A stretch of 64,000 nucleotides of DNA from Armatimonadota bacterium (GTDB taxonomy: Bacteria > Armatimonadota > Fimbriimonadia > Fimbriimonadales > ATM1), in the NCBI GenBank assembly GCA_003577165.1, contig QEUM01000007.1, positions 62,001 to 126,000 of the forward strand, given 5' to 3'. The stretch's first letter is position 1. Each line of letters starts with the position of its first letter. The translations under genes were made by a program, and so were the position numbers. Below the pieces are notes generated by a model that was not told the origin of the DNA, made no database searches, and saw only the letters and a list, made by a program, of their open reading frames with translations. This document shows positions 60,805-64,000 of this stretch, piece after piece.

Positions 60805-60832
60805 TTGCCGCTCAAAACACGTTTTGTATACT
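60805..60832 (+). promoter_or_regulatory. Promoter TTGCCG-N16-TATACT
   Basis: TTGCCG at 60805-60810, a 16-nt spacer and TATACT at 60827-60832. GAGGAGG follows at 60837-60843, then ATG 60854. Confidence 0.65.
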
Positions 60833-60853
60833 GATTGAGGAGGCACTTCAAAT

Positions 60854-62164
60854 ATGTTAGCGGCACTGGGCATTGCACTCGCGACACTGCAGCCCGTCGC
60901 CCCCGCTCAGCCTGCGGTGGTCACGGGCGAGATGACTCTTTCACACGGCTTCGTCGTGGACGCGGCGACGGGGAAACGGCGGTCCGTCGTGGGGCTCGTC
61001 ATCCCGTTCCGTGCCGAACGGGTTTCGACCATGCGCGACAAGGCGCCCGCTTCGAAGCAGGACTCGAACGTCGGCTTCTCGCAACAGGTCCCGCCGCTGG
61101 TCTACAAGAACGACAACGGGACGAACACGTACTTCTACACCGATCCCTACACGATGCCGAGCGCGGCGGACGACATCGTCATGTCGCCGACCGGCGCAGG
61201 CGCGAGTTGGAAGTGGATCACGACTGGCCTCTACGCTGAGTACACAGGCAACTTCCTTTGGCGATGGAAGGTTTACGACACGGATCTCGGGAACACGGGT
61301 CCGGGCAACATGGAGTTCGCGGGGCTGCTTGCCGACTTCGGCGGCCGCTTCGCGCTGCAGGATTACAACCTCCAGCCTGGCGCGTACAAGATCACGTTCG
61401 ACATCTCCGTCGTGGCGGTGAACGTTCCGGACGGTGAGTGCTATCTATGCCAGCAGTTCCGAATGTGGACCGGCTATCCGCCGAACCCCGAGGCGCCGTT
61501 CCGGATTGACCTCTTCAACCTGTTTTCGATCGGAGGCGTGACTCTCGGATCCAGTCAGGACTACTTCTGGTACGACGATCTGCCTGGCGGTAACCCGAAC
61601 AGCATCTACGAGTTTGAAGAGCATGACCAACTCGGCGACGAAGGCGGCAACGTCTACGAGAGCAACTTCCTGTTCGAGATCTATGCGGGCAATCCGGTCG
61701 AAGTGGCGCTGCCGGTCAGCCTGACACTCGTCCGAGGCAACCACGTCAGCGGTGATCATGTGGACACTTGGTATAGCGACAACGTGTACTACAGTGCCCG
61801 GCCCGGAGTCGCAGCGAGCCCGCAGGTGCCTCCTTTGGAAGTCATGGTGGAGGGCGCTCTTCCCATCGCAAACCCGAACTCACTGAAGTTCCTCTTCGAG
61901 ACGGCATGCACGTCGGTTGGCATTAACGAGCGAGTGGACCTCTACAACTACTCGACGGGCCAATGGGTGAACTTCTACTCGGGCACGGCAGGCGTAAGCG
62001 ACCAGACCCACGAGGTGGTCGTCCAAGGGACGATCTCGAACTACGTGAATCAGTCCACTCGGCGGGTTCGGGCCCGGTTGACGTACCGGCAGAACGGTCC
62101 GGCAACGGGCTGGCCGTGGACGGTGCGCTTCGACCTGACGAACTGGCAATTCACACGGCCTTAG
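60854..62164 (+). CDS. Secreted beta-rich protein of unknown function
   Basis: GAGGAGG lies 10 nt before the ATG. The 436-residue product has a short signal peptide (MLAALGIALATLQPVAPAQ). It continues as a beta-rich, aromatic-rich protein (NGTNTYFYTDPYTMPSAADD, LEVMVEGALPIANPNSL) with one CYLC pair near residue 197. It ends FDLTNWQFTRP, without a PEP-CTERM tag. Repeated strands near 320-430 suggest a carbohydrate-binding or Ig-like fold, but no family is recognised. Confidence 0.6.
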   Translation: MLAALGIALATLQPVAPAQPAVVTGEMTLSHGFVVDAATGKRRSVVGLVIPFRAERVSTMRDKAPASKQDSNVGFSQQVPPLVYKNDNGTNTYFYTDPYTMPSAADDIVMSPTGAGASWKWITTGLYAEYTGNFLWRWKVYDTDLGNTGPGNMEFAGLLADFGGRFALQDYNLQPGAYKITFDISVVAVNVPDGECYLCQQFRMWTGYPPNPEAPFRIDLFNLFSIGGVTLGSSQDYFWYDDLPGGNPNSIYEFEEHDQLGDEGGNVYESNFLFEIYAGNPVEVALPVSLTLVRGNHVSGDHVDTWYSDNVYYSARPGVAASPQVPPLEVMVEGALPIANPNSLKFLFETACTSVGINERVDLYNYSTGQWVNFYSGTAGVSDQTHEVVVQGTISNYVNQSTRRVRARLTYRQNGPATGWPWTVRFDLTNWQFTRP

Positions 62165-62186
62165 GCAGGGGGCGCAGGTGGCATGA

Positions 62187-62219
62187 CGGGCCGGGGTCTC
62201 TGCCCCGGCCCGCCGTGGT
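62187..62219 (+). terminator. Rho-independent terminator
   Basis: CGGGCCGGGG (62187-62196), loop TCTCTG, CCCCGGCCCG (62203-62212), then CCGTGGTTTTT. Confidence 0.85.
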
Positions 62220-62245
62220 TTTTGGGGCTGGTGGAAAAATCCCAC

Positions 62246-62275
62246 TTGACAAACGGGAAGGGATGTGCCTATAAT
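62246..62275 (+). promoter_or_regulatory. rRNA promoter TTGACA-N18-TATAAT
   Basis: Perfect consensus hexamers, 62246-62251 and 62270-62275, about 90 nt before the mature 16S 5' end. A second TTGACA at 62306 has only a weak -10 partner (TTTACA at 62331). Confidence 0.85.
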
Positions 62276-62363
62276 CTCCCTTGCCTCAGTTCTGGGGCGT
62301 GCTCCTTGACAACCGGATTCGGTTACGTGCTTTACAGCACCGTCATCAACCATTCAAACGATT

Positions 62364-63807
<1,444 letters not shown>

Positions 63808-63930
63808 ATAGGGAGCAGAATTTCCTCACGGGAACATTGGGCGCAAGCCCGAACTCCCTGGTCGAGCTGTAAAGACTTCACGCGCGAAGCGACGGTTATC
63901 GCGCGGCGTACCGATCCGGATAAGGAGCAT

Positions 63931-63966
63931 TGAGCCTCGTTCGCAAGAACGGGGCTCATTTGGTTT
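63931..63966 (+). terminator. Hairpin terminator downstream of 16S rRNA
   Basis: TGAGCCTCGTTC (63931-63942), loop GCAA, GAACGGGGCTCA (63947-63958) form a 12-bp stem with one G-U pair, followed by TTTGGTTT. Confidence 0.75.
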
Positions 63967-64000
63967 GTGGGGTGTTGCGGGTTGCGATGCGGCGCGCGGG

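Noticed and set aside
62306-62336. Second rRNA promoter (TTGACA with TTTACA)
   Set aside because: The -35 is perfect, but the spacer is 19 nt and the -10 match is poor; I list only the upstream promoter.

Overview
The window is a chromosomal segment of a moderately high-GC, Gram-negative-type bacterium. I infer Armatimonadota, class Fimbriimonadia or a close relative. The grounds are the mix of PEP-CTERM proteins, an SLH-domain protein, an ECF sigma/anti-sigma/RseB-like envelope cassette, Tat export and a 16S gene with no adjacent 23S. I could not align the 16S, so the placement is an inference. The 16S 3' end carries a normal anti-Shine-Dalgarno sequence. Many genes have good ribosome binding sites, yet about a dozen start 6-8 nt after a -10-like hexamer, as leaderless genes do.

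Layout. 1-8.5 kb is a defence island: a MNT/HEPN toxin-antitoxin pair, hsdR of a type I restriction system, a small M48-type peptidase, a PD-(D/E)XK nuclease remnant, an RraB-like protein, a VapBC pair with a broken toxin, and a complete TdeIII-type restriction-modification pair. 8.7-23 kb holds mixed housekeeping and secreted proteins: a metalloprotease-like protein, nitronate monooxygenase, an RRM protein, pirin, a YD-repeat protein, a Tat-exported aminotransferase, tRNA-Glu and a LysM/SH3/NlpC hydrolase. 22-30 kb is a surface-polysaccharide region with two GT2 glycosyltransferases, an SLH beta-propeller protein and an O-antigen-ligase-like protein with TPRs. 30-37 kb is a compact minus-strand envelope cluster: beta-barrel protein, ECF sigma, membrane anti-sigma, RseB-like sensor, PBP1A, PBP2. 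37-45 kb holds a histidine kinase with a sigma-54 activator lacking a DNA-binding domain, a SurA/PrsA-like lipoprotein, and a pentose-phosphate group (xylulokinase, transaldolase). 45-55 kb holds a PEP-CTERM protein, ComM, an MrfA/YprA-type helicase, TatC, an O-methyltransferase and OsmC. 55-64 kb holds a tricorn protease homologue, another PEP-CTERM protein, RadA, a secreted protein and the 16S rRNA gene.

The most unusual signals are four. (1) Two small islets, 12.4-14.3 kb and 47.4-49.0 kb, each sit behind the intact 3' end of a gene (pirin, helicase) and are closed by a second copy of that same 3' end, as if each insertion duplicated its target's tail. (2) There is a recurrent leaderless promoter layout. 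(3) A 60-codon membrane ORF is interrupted by one in-frame TGA, with a UxxC context and a SECIS-like hairpin. (4) The 16S gene appears to end in its own terminator.
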